From assembly GCA_002734065.2 (NCBI GenBank), contig NVXU02000045.1, positions 1 through 64,000 of the forward strand: a stretch of 64,000 nt of DNA. Reading direction: 5' to 3'. The notes under the pieces were generated by a model that was not told the origin of the DNA, did no database searches, and was given only the letters and a program-made list of their open reading frames with translations. Position numbers and translations under genes: made by a program. Shown piece by piece: positions 1 through 8,607 of the stretch (position 1 is the first letter of the stretch; each line of letters opens with the position of its first letter). Origin of the DNA: Fluviicola sp. GTDB lineage: Bacteria; Bacteroidota; Bacteroidia; Flavobacteriales_D; Crocinitomicaceae.

Positions 1-94
1 AACACTCAACACTCAACACTCAACACTCAACACTCAACACTCAACACTCAACACTCAACACTCAACACTCAACACTCAACACTCAACACTCAAC
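1..94. repeat. Heptamer tandem array (AACACTC)n
   Basis: About 13 perfect head-to-tail copies of the 7-bp unit AACACTC run from the first base of the window, so the true left end is unknown. The array stops 9 bp before the stop codon of the minus-strand gene that follows, so it lies downstream of that gene. It is the cleanest example of the 7-9 bp arrays found in several gaps of this window. Confidence 0.97.
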
Positions 95-102
95 TCTCTT
101 TT

Positions 103-999
103 TCACCCATCATTAAAAGACAGCAACGTCATCCATGCTTCCTCTACTTTATTCTCTTTTAGTAATTTTTGTGCAATTGAGTGCAGTTCATATTCTAGTT
201 CAAAAGGTTTATCTCCCCAGTTAACAAACAGCTCACTCAATTCTATTAATTTGTAGTCGTTTACATCAGTTTCGTTAGGTAATTCTTCAACATTTCCCAA
301 TTGACCGAGATCATTACCACTTAATATACGACTTTTTTTGATATTTTCAGGAATGCCATCAAAACCAATACCAATTGTTGTAATTGGCTTCTGAATTTCG
401 AACATAGAATTTGCATCTGCTCTGCAATACCAGTTACCTCCCATTCTTGAAACCAAATCTATTTTGTGTTGGTCTATCGTTCCTTTATCGTTGAGAATTT
501 CTTCTGCGATGTGAATTTTTTGAACTTCACAAATAACCAAATTACCAGCACCACCTTCAGTGCCTAGTTCTTTTACTTCAATCACCTTGCATTCAAATTG
601 AACAGGTGATTCTACCACTCTTTTAGGTCGAATGGTCTCAGAATCAATGGCTGTAAATCCGGCTTTTTCAAATTCACTAATACCTGGGGCAAAGGGTGAA
701 CTTGCCAAGCTCATTTGATGCACGATGTCATAATTAACAACGTTAATCACAACCTCTGGAATTACTTTAACATTGTTATAAGTATCCTTTGTGGTGTTCG
801 TTCTTCCACTTCTTGCTGGAGAAAAAATAAGTATCGGCGGATTGGCACTGAAAACGTTGAAAAAAGAAAAAGGCGCCAAATTATCATTGCCATCAGCATC
901 AATCGTAGATGCAAAAGCAATAGGGCGTGGACCAATAGCACCTAACAAATAGTGATGCAGTTGTGGTACAGGTATTTCTTTTGGGTCAATCGTTAACAT
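103..999 (-). CDS. Flavin reductase-like FMN-binding protein
   Basis: This 298-residue protein resembles the flavin reductase / DIM6-NTAB family, which bind FMN on a split-barrel fold and either reduce flavin or act as flavin-dependent oxidoreductases. The N-terminal stretch has the family pattern GAIGPRPIAFAST followed by NLAPFSFFNVFSANPP, which contributes to the flavin site. There is no signal peptide, so it should be cytosolic. It is longer than the usual 160-210 residues; the C-terminal ~90 residues are an extension I do not recognise. The start ATG at 999 lies about 25 bases below a TAnnTTTG-type promoter motif in the repeat at 1009-1104. The substrate cannot be inferred. Confidence 0.8.
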   Translation of the reverse strand: MLTIDPKEIPVPQLHHYLLGAIGPRPIAFASTIDADGNDNLAPFSFFNVFSANPPILIFSPARSGRTNTTKDTYNNVKVIPEVVINVVNYDIVHQMSLASSPFAPGISEFEKAGFTAIDSETIRPKRVVESPVQFECKVIEVKELGTEGGAGNLVICEVQKIHIAEEILNDKGTIDQHKIDLVSRMGGNWYCRADANSMFEIQKPITTIGIGFDGIPENIKKSRILSGNDLGQLGNVEELPNETDVNDYKLIELSELFVNWGDKPFELEYELHSIAQKLLKENKVEEAWMTLLSFNDG

Positions 1000-1008
1000 T
1001 GTCTTTCT

Positions 1009-1104
1009 TTTAAGTCAAGAAGACAAAATTAAACTCTTTTAGCATCCTTTACTTAAAAAACAAGAGCGTTTTATCCACAATTTGAAGAAGATGTACACGA
1101 AATA
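1009..1104. repeat. Direct repeat copy 1, promoter-containing
   Basis: This ~95 bp stretch matches 1809-1900 in the same orientation with roughly 80 percent identity by eye and a few small gaps; the shared core reads TTTTAGCATCCTTTACT. On the minus strand it contains TAATTTTG (1024-1031), which fits the Bacteroidota -7 consensus TAnnTTTG, placed to drive the flavin reductase gene starting at 999. The two copies bracket the acetyltransferase gene at 1137-1703. Confidence 0.85.
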
Positions 1105-1136
1105 GTAATTTTGAGGGACGTATATTAAAGCATAGT

Positions 1137-1703
1137 CTATTTTAGCACCCCTTCTGGGTACATACCTAATTCTTTTGTTGTTTTACGAGAAATTATTTTA
1201 GCAGGATTACCAGCAATGGAAACATTGCTTTCGAAGCTTTTTGTTACGACACTGTTGGCCCCAATAGAAACATTGTCTCCTATGCTTATGTTTCCAAATA
1301 GTTTTGCTCCAGGTCCTATATATACATTGTTTCCGATTTTTGGGGTTCCATGATAATTCCCTATGCTAACTCCTGGATGAATTCTACAGTTTTTACCTAT
1401 TGTAGTAGAAGTCACAACAATAGTACCATAATGCGGGAGACACAAACCAGAATCGAAAGTGTTAATGGGAATTGTAAAGTTAAGCCTTATAGCCAGTCGA
1501 GTGTTAATAACGCGCAGATATTTACGATAAGCAGTGTGGATTAGTCCACTTTTACAGTTGGTCAAGTATTCAATTTTTCTAAGTCGTCTTTGAAATCGTA
1601 CTATTGGATTTTTGATATGTGTTGAAAGTGAGTACTTAGATAATTGATACGATAGAAGGTCTTTTTCTAAAAAAAGCTTATAGTCAGTTTTAGAATTAAT
1701 CAT
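1137..1703 (-). CDS. Serine acetyltransferase-like hexapeptide transferase
   Basis: This is a 188-residue acyltransferase of the left-handed beta-helix type. The C-terminal half (about residues 85-180) shows hexapeptide repeats of the I-G-x-N-x-x I-G pattern and the closing GNPAKII motif seen in CysE-like and other O-acetyltransferases. It is shorter than classical CysE (about 270 residues) and its N-terminal ~80 residues are basic and unlike the CysE helical domain. It could therefore make O-acetylserine or acetylate a sugar in surface polysaccharide; the sequence does not decide. The gene stands alone between two direct repeats, the upstream copy of which carries a candidate promoter 120 bases before the start. 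Confidence 0.75.
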   Translation of the reverse strand: MINSKTDYKLFLEKDLLSYQLSKYSLSTHIKNPIVRFQRRLRKIEYLTNCKSGLIHTAYRKYLRVINTRLAIRLNFTIPINTFDSGLCLPHYGTIVVTSTTIGKNCRIHPGVSIGNYHGTPKIGNNVYIGPGAKLFGNISIGDNVSIGANSVVTKSFESNVSIAGNPAKIISRKTTKELGMYPEGVLK

Positions 1704-1808
1704 AAATTATTGTTTTATTAATTTATCAGTGTGGACTAATTTCACAAAATATATTCCAATAGATAACAATATTAATTACTGCTTCAACTAAAATAAAGTT
1801 AGTCATTT

Positions 1809-1900
1809 TTTAAGTAAAGAACACAAAATTAAATTCTTTTAGCATCCTTTACTCAAAACCAAGGGTGTTTTATACACAATTTGAAAGATGTACGCGAATC
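1809..1900. repeat. Direct repeat copy 2, promoter-containing
   Basis: This is the second copy of the repeat at 1009-1104. It again contains the minus-strand motif TAATTTTG (1824-1831). Here it would start transcription about 115 bases upstream of the acetyltransferase ATG at 1703, giving a long leader, whereas copy 1 sits close to its gene. The rest of the 231-bp gap (1704-1934) is AT-rich with nothing else I can identify. Confidence 0.85.
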
Positions 1901-1934
1901 GTGAAAAAATTGACGAGATGTTAAATTAGCGAAC

Positions 1935-2330
1935 TTACTTTCGTCCCGCTCTACATGGCTCGTTTTCTGTGATGTTAATTTTATCGAATTTCGCCAATAA
2001 TTTTTTCGTTTCTTTCACAAATATGACTCTTTCTTTTTCAAACATAGCAATATTTTGAAAACAATAATCAACTTCTCCTTCTCGTCCCCAATAAATGGTT
2101 TCAAACTTTAATTCACTGTATTTTTCTTTTAAAAAGGCGTCATAAACGGCTTTGGCTTTTTCATTTATGCCGTTACCAGGACTATAGAAAGAAACGGTTA
2201 GATGCTTTGTCATTGTCGTGTTGCTTGATTGTTTATTCACTTCTTTAGTTGTTGCGCATGAAGTTAAAGCGGTCATACTAAGCAAAAGAATACCTGCTGT
2301 TAAGATGAAGTTTTGTTTACTATTCGACAT
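1935..2330 (-). CDS. Small lipoprotein, function unknown
   Basis: This 131-residue protein has a lipoprotein signal: a hydrophobic stretch from about residue 9 and the lipobox LTSC with Cys near residue 25, so it is probably exported and lipid-anchored. The mature part is charged, with the pattern KHLTVSFYSPGNGINEKAK and a later Cys pair spaced far apart. I do not recognise a family. It is monocistronic, upstream of repeat copy 2, and reads away from the tRNA gene. Confidence 0.6.
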   Translation of the reverse strand: MSNSKQNFILTAGILLLSMTALTSCATTKEVNKQSSNTTMTKHLTVSFYSPGNGINEKAKAVYDAFLKEKYSELKFETIYWGREGEVDYCFQNIAMFEKERVIFVKETKKLLAKFDKINITENEPCRAGRK

Positions 2331-2445
2331 ACCTTATTATTTATTTGAATATTAGTGTTTTAGTTCTCACTGTGAATACAATACTAGCAAATAATATTCC
2401 AAATAAGATAAACTTGTTTTTTTTTACGGATGAATTCCATTTTTC

Positions 2446-2477
2446 TTTGAGAAAACAGAAAAAATTCAATATCTTTG
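2446..2477 (+). promoter_or_regulatory. Predicted promoter of tRNA-Leu
   Basis: TTTG at 2446-2449 and TATCTTTG at 2470-2477 are separated by 20 bases, matching the Bacteroidota TTTG / TAnnTTTG promoter layout. The predicted start lies about 30 bases before the tRNA. Confidence 0.7.
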
Positions 2478-2511
2478 CACTCCATTTTAAAGTAAATGGT
2501 ATTGAAATATT

Positions 2512-2593
2512 GCGGATGTGGTGAAATTGGTAGACACGCTAGACTTAGGATCTAGTGCCGCGAGGTGTGTGGGTTCGAGTCCCTCCATCCGCA
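2512..2593 (+). tRNA. tRNA-Leu (anticodon UAG)
   Basis: The 82-nt sequence folds as a class II tRNA. The acceptor arms GCGGATG and CATCCGC pair fully, with discriminator A. The anticodon stem CTAGA/TCTAG closes the loop CTTAGGA with anticodon TAG, reading CUA and related leucine codons. The T arm contains GGTTCGAGTCC, and a short variable arm (TGCCGCGAGGTGTG region) is typical of leucine tRNA. The CCA end is not encoded. Confidence 0.96.
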
Positions 2594-2604
2594 CTTAGTT
2601 AAGG

Positions 2605-2636
2605 ATGGTATAAGATGATATCTTATGCCATTTTTT
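2605..2636 (+). terminator. Rho-independent terminator after tRNA-Leu
   Basis: A 12-bp stem (ATGGTATAAGAT with ATCTTATGCCAT, one G-T wobble) closes a 3-base GAT loop and is followed by a T run. It lies 11 bases after the tRNA and before trigger factor, separating the two transcripts. Confidence 0.8.
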
Positions 2637-2658
2637 ATTAGAACGATTTAAAAATAAA

Positions 2659-4014
2659 ATGATGAATATAGTTCGTGAAGATGTAGATGCGTTAAACGCA
2701 ACATTGAAAGTAGTTGTTTCTCCAGAAGATTACAAGGGAAAAGTGGATGATGTTTTGCAAAAATACCGCAAGACTGCCAATATACCTGGTTTTAGATCTG
2801 GAAAAATTCCGTTAGGAATGATTCAAAAACAGTACGGTAAAAGTGTTCTTTCTGAAGAATTGAATAAAATCGTGAACGAATCATTGCAAAAATTTATTTC
2901 GGAGAATAAAATCGAAATTTTAGGTAATCCTATTCCTTCTGAGGGGGGAGAATTTAAAGGTGACTTCGATAAACCAGAAGAATTTGAATTCAACTACCAA
3001 ATTGGATTGGTTCCTGATTTTAAAGTCGGAATTTCTGCAAAAAGTAAGTTCAATTACTACAAAGTAAAGGTTGATAAGAAATTAATCGATAAGCAAATTG
3101 AAGATTTACGTCGTCGTTACGGGAAATTGGTTTCTGCTGATATAGTTAGCGAGAAAGACATGATTTTAGCTCAATTTGTTGAATTGAACGCGGATGAATC
3201 AATCAACGAGGACGGAATTCTTCATTCTTCTACAATCTCAATGGAATTTATTGAGGATAAGAAAACGAGCAAAGAATTATTGGGCAAGAAAATTGGCGAC
3301 AAAGTAATCGTTGACCCTGCAAAAGTTTCCAAAGGAGGAAAAGACACGGCAGCAATGCTTGGAATTAAGGAAGAAGAGCTGGAAAATATTTCTGACAAGT
3401 TTCAATTGACCATTACAGAAATAAAAGCAATGGAAATGGCTGATTTGGATGCTGAATTGTACGAAAAACTATTCGGCAAAGATGCGGTTAAAGACGAGAA
3501 AGAATTGCGAGCGAGAATTTCTGCAGATATGGACGGAATGTTCGACAATGATTCTGACAAAATGTTAACGCGTTCTGTTTATGAAGAATTGATTGAAAAA
3601 ACGAAGCTTGAATTGCCAGATGCATTCATGAAACGTTGGATCAAATTGTCTAACGAAAAAGAAATTTCTGACGAGCAAGTTGAAGCAGAATATGAAGGTT
3701 ATGCAAAAGGATTGAAATGGCAACTGATTCAAGGGAAAATATTTAAGGATAACGACATCAAATTAGAGCAAGAAGAGGTTGTAGATTACACCAAAGGATT
3801 GTTGGTTAGTAACTATGCTCAATACGGAATGCCTGCTCCAGAAGATAAAGAATTAACAGCATCTGCTATGCAGGTTCTTCAAAATAAAGAAGAAGCAAAT
3901 CGTATTTATGATATGTTAGGCGAGCAAAAGTTAACGCGCTACTTCAAGGAGACTGTTAAGTTGAATCAGAAAGAAATTTCTTACGATGACTTCGTAGAAA
4001 TGGCGTCGAAGTAG
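2659..4014 (+). CDS. tig: Trigger factor, ribosome-associated chaperone
   Basis: Trigger factor binds nascent chains at the ribosome exit tunnel and assists early folding. The 451 residues match the family length. The N-terminal ribosome-binding domain carries the signature GFRSGKIPLGMIQKQYG (about residues 44-60), equivalent to the GFRxGKxP loop that docks on L23. The middle prolyl-isomerase domain is degenerate, as is common in Bacteroidota. The C-terminal half is helical and charged, as in the chaperone arms. Two consecutive ATG codons open the frame; the second (2662), giving MNIVRED, fits family starts equally well. The gene follows the tRNA terminator and ends 220 bases before a convergent gene. 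Confidence 0.95.
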   Translation: MMNIVREDVDALNATLKVVVSPEDYKGKVDDVLQKYRKTANIPGFRSGKIPLGMIQKQYGKSVLSEELNKIVNESLQKFISENKIEILGNPIPSEGGEFKGDFDKPEEFEFNYQIGLVPDFKVGISAKSKFNYYKVKVDKKLIDKQIEDLRRRYGKLVSADIVSEKDMILAQFVELNADESINEDGILHSSTISMEFIEDKKTSKELLGKKIGDKVIVDPAKVSKGGKDTAAMLGIKEEELENISDKFQLTITEIKAMEMADLDAELYEKLFGKDAVKDEKELRARISADMDGMFDNDSDKMLTRSVYEELIEKTKLELPDAFMKRWIKLSNEKEISDEQVEAEYEGYAKGLKWQLIQGKIFKDNDIKLEQEEVVDYTKGLLVSNYAQYGMPAPEDKELTASAMQVLQNKEEANRIYDMLGEQKLTRYFKETVKLNQKEISYDDFVEMASK

Positions 4015-4023
4015 GTTTTTTTT

Positions 4024-4057
4024 GGAGCTTTAGAGTGTTAGAGTTTTCGAGCGTTGG
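4024..4057. repeat. Degenerate octamer array
   Basis: About four 8-bp units of the form GAGNNTTN (complement of NAANNCTC) lie just after the trigger factor stop. Related arrays lie at 6583-6612, 36072-36155, 53452-53492, 61146-61190 and 61926-61961. Further along the same gap, around 4160-4192, a second palindrome pairs CCTGCC and TGTC with GACA and GGxxxxCAGG around a GGTA loop. Confidence 0.75.
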
Positions 4058-4235
4058 ATTACTTGACTGCTCGACAGCTTAACGAAAAAATCATATTACG
4101 TATACAACAACCTGCGTAAATCATAAAAATCAGCGTCATCAGCGTTCAATTTTGAAGTACCTGCCTATGTCGGTAGACAGGGCAAACAGGTTCGACTACT
4201 TGAGGGTTGAGGTTCTCGAAGCCCGATTTCCATTC

Positions 4236-5060
4236 CTAATACAGATAATCAATAAGATGACTCAACTTATCCGTCTGAATCATATCTGGATTTTTTGACA
4301 CGGCTTCTTTATTCTCTTTTGCAGAATTCACTCCCCAAATGGTTACGAAAAAACCTAAGTTATGCGCTATCAAAACTTGCTCCTTGGTGATGTTGTCAGA
4401 AGAAATAGTGATGCCAAATAAATTGTTGTTTTGTGCGATAGAAAGTCCGGTTTCAAACACTTGCGGATAGATAAACTGTCTAATTTGACTGTTCTTAATC
4501 GTGAGCTGTGTCATAAATTGCACCGATTGAGCTTCTACAAAACATTTTTGCTGCAAACTATATTTAGTGAATAAAGTGTCAACAACAGAAGAGAAATCAT
4601 CGATGTATAAATTGGCATCCTCTTGAGGACCCGGATTAATCTTGATGTCAAAAGTGAAAATGTAGTCGCTATAACTCGAAAAATTGTCAAATAAATCAGA
4701 AACGCGGAGAATTTTGTACTCCAAATAGGGCGTTGTTGTGTAGAAACCTTCTTGCAATTCTGACCATGTTTTTTCTCGAATAATGCCAGAAAGATTGGTC
4801 ATTCCATCCAATTTGGAATCGTGAAAGGCAACTAAGACATTGTCTTTGGTTATTTGAACGTCCAATTCTGTTCCGTTGGCTCCGTTGTTTAGGCAAGCAA
4901 TGAGTGATTCTCCGCTGTCGATAGGGTACAGGCTTGAAATTCCCATTCCAGCGTGACCGAGAACGTCAATTCGATTGCCATTGAGGTTGAGAATTTCATT
5001 TTTATTCTTCTTGCAAGAAAAAAGAGTAAATACGAGCAATATGGTGACGAAAATCCTCAT
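4236..5060 (-). CDS. Glycerophosphodiester phosphodiesterase family lipoprotein
   Basis: This 274-residue protein belongs to the GDPD family of TIM barrels, which hydrolyse glycerophosphodiesters to glycerol-3-phosphate and an alcohol. The family signature is seen as LGHAGMG, a GxELDVQITKD motif (metal-binding Glu/Asp) and VAFHDSKLDGMTNLSG with the catalytic His. The canonical first motif is HRG; here it is HAG, a conservative change. I chose the ATG at 5060 over the upstream 5093 because it directly starts a lipoprotein signal (MRIFVTILLVFTLFSC). This ATG overlaps the stop of the upstream gene by one base (TAATG), so the two are probably translationally coupled. Confidence 0.85.
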   Translation of the reverse strand: MRIFVTILLVFTLFSCKKNKNEILNLNGNRIDVLGHAGMGISSLYPIDSGESLIACLNNGANGTELDVQITKDNVLVAFHDSKLDGMTNLSGIIREKTWSELQEGFYTTTPYLEYKILRVSDLFDNFSSYSDYIFTFDIKINPGPQEDANLYIDDFSSVVDTLFTKYSLQQKCFVEAQSVQFMTQLTIKNSQIRQFIYPQVFETGLSIAQNNNLFGITISSDNITKEQVLIAHNLGFFVTIWGVNSAKENKEAVSKNPDMIQTDKLSHLIDYLY

Positions 5061-5575
5061 TAAAAAGCACAACCTAAAGAAAGTGAACCCCAATGTCTAA
5101 ATGTTTTATACCGAACAAGCATGGGGGTGTATGCAAGACCAATATAATATCCTTTTTTATGCAACCAAACTGCACCAATTGAGGTAAATCCACTTTGAGA
5201 ATTCTGCCGAGCAGGAGAGAATTTTTCTGAAAGCACAACAACCGAGGCAAAGGTGTTTCCAAGTTCAATTTTTGCGGCAAAAGCGCTCTTTTCCAATCTC
5301 TTAAAAGTGTAACCAAAAATAACACCAAGAGGAATGGTCAAATCGGGGTTGAAATTCTGAGTAAAATCTTTAAAACGAGTTGTTCCAATGCCAAATCTTA
5401 ACCCAATAGTCGTTTTTTCTTTCGTAAACAAGATTCTCTCATAGTTGATTGAGCCAATTATAGACGGTCCACCAGCTTGTAGATAAACGAGGTTGCTTTT
5501 TTGCTTTTCTTCATCTTGAGAGAATAAAGTCGAGTAGGAGGTCATGAAAACGAGAAGAGCAATGATAATTTTCAT
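5060..5575 (-). CDS. Small beta-rich exported protein, probably outer membrane
   Basis: This 171-residue protein has an N-terminal signal peptide (about 19 residues, ending near LFSQD) and then alternating hydrophobic/polar strands with many Gly and aromatic residues, ending in LGCAF. That pattern suits an eight-stranded outer-membrane barrel of the kind common in Bacteroidota. I do not recognise a specific family. It is coupled to the phosphodiesterase downstream by a one-base stop/start overlap and follows the hydrolase gene by 16 bases, so the three likely form one operon. Confidence 0.6.
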   Translation of the reverse strand: MKIIIALLVFMTSYSTLFSQDEEKQKSNLVYLQAGGPSIIGSINYERILFTKEKTTIGLRFGIGTTRFKDFTQNFNPDLTIPLGVIFGYTFKRLEKSAFAAKIELGNTFASVVVLSEKFSPARQNSQSGFTSIGAVWLHKKGYYIGLAYTPMLVRYKTFRHWGSLSLGCAF

Positions 5576-5591
5576 AGCAGTTGATCTTGTT

Positions 5592-6479
5592 TCATTTAGA
5601 AATGTTCAATAATTCATCAATTTTGTAAGAAATACTATCGATGTAGTATAAAGGACCTCGTACGTGTGGCTTTTCAATTTGATAAAACTTTTTTGGTTCA
5701 TTGGCAACCTCAAAAAGTCGTTCACCGTGTTTGAAGTCAATTCTGGCATCTTCCGTACTGTGAATAATCATTATGGGTTTGTGAAATTTCGGTAAGTTTT
5801 TTTCTGCGCTGTAAATTTCACGAACGAATATTCGTGCGAGTATTGGAACTTGATCTGCTGCAATGTCCTTGTGCGAGGAAAATGCTCCTTCAATGACTAA
5901 ACCATCAATTTTCTCTTGATTTTGCGTGGCAACTACTGCTGAAAGATGTCCTCCTAGCGATTGACCATAGATGAGTAATTTGTCGTATTTAACATCTTTT
6001 CTGCTGATTAAATAGTCCAATCCTTCGTTGGCATCTTTTAAAACGTCCTTCCTTTTGGACTTTCCTTCAGAGAATCCGTACCCCGAGTAATCAATTAAGA
6101 ATACCTGGTAGCCTTTTTTAGCAAAAGGTTCTGCCAATGGAAAGTTATAGGGAATATTAGCAGAATTTCCATGCAAGAAATAAATGGTCGTTCCGTTGTA
6201 ACTAGTTGGTTTCACCAACCATCCGTTGATTATTCGTTCTCGTGAACTTTTGAAATTGACATTCTCAATGGTATAAGAAAACTGCGCTAATTCTCCATTT
6301 GAACTTCGAATAACAGGTGTGTTGGTGTCTTTAAAAGAAAGTGAAAGTGTGTCTTGAAGTTCTGCCGAATAAAAATTTTGTTTAAAACCATTGTCCATAG
6401 GGTAAGGATTCAAAAACAACTTATTCATCGCGCAAGAAGACAGAATAAAAAGGAAGAAAAGGGCACTCAATTGTTTCAT
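5592..6479 (-). CDS. Alpha/beta hydrolase lipoprotein
   Basis: This 295-residue protein is an alpha/beta-hydrolase related to the ABHD13/BEM46-like group of serine hydrolases. Visible parts are the oxyanion stretch FLHGNSANIPYN, the nucleophile elbow GQSLGG (about residue 170), a probable acid in STEDARIDF and a probable catalytic His in EKPHVRG near the C-terminus. A signal with lipobox LSSC gives a lipid-anchored exported enzyme. The substrate is unknown; esters or acyl amides are possible. It appears to be the first gene of the minus-strand set running to 4236. Confidence 0.8.
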   Translation of the reverse strand: MKQLSALFFLFILSSCAMNKLFLNPYPMDNGFKQNFYSAELQDTLSLSFKDTNTPVIRSSNGELAQFSYTIENVNFKSSRERIINGWLVKPTSYNGTTIYFLHGNSANIPYNFPLAEPFAKKGYQVFLIDYSGYGFSEGKSKRKDVLKDANEGLDYLISRKDVKYDKLLIYGQSLGGHLSAVVATQNQEKIDGLVIEGAFSSHKDIAADQVPILARIFVREIYSAEKNLPKFHKPIMIIHSTEDARIDFKHGERLFEVANEPKKFYQIEKPHVRGPLYYIDSISYKIDELLNISK

Positions 6480-6510
6480 AGTCGGTAAAGGTAATTATTT
6501 AATGCTCTAA

Positions 6511-6612
6511 ATTAGCACGCAGATTTCGCAGATATTCGCAGATTTCACTAAGTTGAGTAGGTTTTTCCTATAAGAAGTCAAATCCAAAACTCTAATGCTC
6601 CAAAACTCCAAC
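6511..6612. repeat. Two short-period arrays in the gap before sppA end
   Basis: First comes a 9-10 bp array of CGCAGATTT-like units (about 6513-6547). Then at 6583-6612 there is an octamer array with units such as TCCAAAAC and TCTAATGC. The second array reaches to within two bases of the sppA stop codon at 6614. The gap otherwise holds no gene. Confidence 0.75.
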
Positions 6613-6613
6613 T

Positions 6614-8398
6614 CTACTCAATAACAACCTCATACGGCAATCTCATTTGAATTCCTTGCATTGCTTCCAGTTTTTTCAACTGAGAATAGTACTCTAGAAT
6701 AGATTCTGGCAACTCCATTTTTGCAGTAGAACTCACTTCACTTTCGTCTTCAAATTGTGCAATAAGTTCACCCAATACATCTTCCTTAACATGTGGGTAG
6801 TAAAGTGCTTTTACTTCCGTAATTCCTGCTTTTTTTGCGGCGAATGCAATGGCGTCTTTCAATCCTCCTAATTCATCTACCAAACCGATGCGTTGGGCAT
6901 CTCGCCCAGTCCACACACGGCCTCTAGCAATCACATTGACTTGTTCCTTGGTCATTCCACGGCCATCAGCAACGCGTGTTTTAAACAAATCATAGATGTC
7001 ATCAACTCCCTTTTGAATGAGGGTCATTTCGTCTTCTGTTAATTTACGATTAGTGGTCATAACAGCGTGCTTATTTGTAGATGCTCTATCGAAAGTCAAA
7101 CCGAGTTTATTTTCCATCATTTTTCCAGTGTAAGGGATCACCCCAAACACACCAATAGAGCCTGTAATTGTTGTTGGTTCTGCAAAAATAGTTGCTGCAG
7201 GAGCTGCAATATAATAACCTCCTGATGCGGCAACGTCTCCCATAGAAACGATTACTTTTTTAACATCGTTGGTCAATTTCACCTCTCTCCAAATTTCATC
7301 ACTTGCCAATGCGCTTCCTCCAGGACTATTGATTCTAAAAACAACTGTCTTAATTGATTCATTGTTTCGTGCATCTTGAAAAAGTTTGCAAATTTCGTCA
7401 GAAGTTAAGCCGTCTCCACTTTTTGCTACGCCACCTTCTGCTAAAATCACAGCTATATTTGGACTGTCTTCTTTTGCCAAAGTTTGGTTTTGGAAGAATC
7501 GTTTTTTAGCATACTTAGAGAATGCAAAAAGTTCGAGGTCCTCTCCTTTAGTCGTTTTTGCTTTCTCCATAACGATAGAAATAACTTCGTCTCTATACTT
7601 TACGGCATCAATGAGTTTGTATTCTACCGCATCAGAAACATCTTGAACGAGCGCATTTTCAGCAATATTATTTAATTCTTTTGCAGAAACTTTTCTGTCC
7701 GCTGCAATGTCATCTCTATAATCTTTCCACAGTCCTTTAAGATATGTTTCAATTTGCAAACGTGAAGAATCACTCATATTTGACCGAAAGAAAGGTTCAA
7801 CTGCACTTTTAAAGTCATTGTCAGAACCTCTAATTACTTGCATTTCAACTTCCAAATTGTCCAATGTGTTTTTGAAGAAAGAAAGTTCAGCTCCAAGGCC
7901 TAAAAATTGCATAGTTGAACTTGGAAATCCATAATTTTCATCAGCTGCAGAAGCAATGTAATATTCTAAGTGAGAAATCATTTCACCGCTGTTGTAAGCG
8001 ACAACAAATTTTCCTGATTTTTCAAAATCATTGATAGCATCTCTGATTTCTTTTGCCGTAGCAAAGCCACATTGCAATGCATCAATTTCGATAAAAACAC
8101 CTTTTATTTTGCTGTCTTTTTTTGCTTCTTCCAAACCGTGAAGGATTCCAGCCAATCCTAAAGTAACATCCATTTGAAAGGAAGAAGGATTGAATTTTGA
8201 CTGACCCTTCTCTCCAATACGACCGTCTAAAGTCATGTGAAGAACCGTCTTATCTTGTATATTCAATCCAGTTTTATTTCCACTAACGAATGAACTGATT
8301 ATGATTACCCAGATTAATAATCCAAGAATTGAAATGATTAAGGCTGCCCAAAGGCTCGGCCAAAATATTCTACCAAATGTTACTTTTTTTTCTGACAT
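6614..8398 (-). CDS. sppA: Signal peptide peptidase SppA, long (67K) type
   Basis: SppA is a membrane-anchored serine protease that degrades leftover signal peptides on the periplasmic side. The 594 residues match the double-domain 67K form. A single N-terminal membrane segment (about residues 12-36) anchors it. The Lys general base is seen in FKSAVEPFFR (about residue 200) in the first domain and the Ser nucleophile in MGDVAASGGYYIAAPA (about residue 395) in the second, followed by GSIGVFG. Both catalytic residues are present, so it should be active. It is divergent from the SBBP gene at 8608 and does not overlap neighbours. Confidence 0.93.
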   Translation of the reverse strand: MSEKKVTFGRIFWPSLWAALIISILGLLIWVIIISSFVSGNKTGLNIQDKTVLHMTLDGRIGEKGQSKFNPSSFQMDVTLGLAGILHGLEEAKKDSKIKGVFIEIDALQCGFATAKEIRDAINDFEKSGKFVVAYNSGEMISHLEYYIASAADENYGFPSSTMQFLGLGAELSFFKNTLDNLEVEMQVIRGSDNDFKSAVEPFFRSNMSDSSRLQIETYLKGLWKDYRDDIAADRKVSAKELNNIAENALVQDVSDAVEYKLIDAVKYRDEVISIVMEKAKTTKGEDLELFAFSKYAKKRFFQNQTLAKEDSPNIAVILAEGGVAKSGDGLTSDEICKLFQDARNNESIKTVVFRINSPGGSALASDEIWREVKLTNDVKKVIVSMGDVAASGGYYIAAPAATIFAEPTTITGSIGVFGVIPYTGKMMENKLGLTFDRASTNKHAVMTTNRKLTEDEMTLIQKGVDDIYDLFKTRVADGRGMTKEQVNVIARGRVWTGRDAQRIGLVDELGGLKDAIAFAAKKAGITEVKALYYPHVKEDVLGELIAQFEDESEVSSTAKMELPESILEYYSQLKKLEAMQGIQMRLPYEVVIE

Positions 8399-8607
8399 TG
8401 TAATTTAAGATTAGTTGATGTTGTAAATTTACACCCTTTGCTTTGGGTTTTACTCTAGAATTACACCAATGGTATTTTCTTGAAGATAAACGAGGTTTAT
8501 ATCGGATGGATGAATTTGAATATCTTCCTGTGAGCAAACCAACTTTTTTGTTAATTTAAACGTCTATTGTAAAACTATACAAATTCTTTTATAACAAAAT
8601 CAGCATA

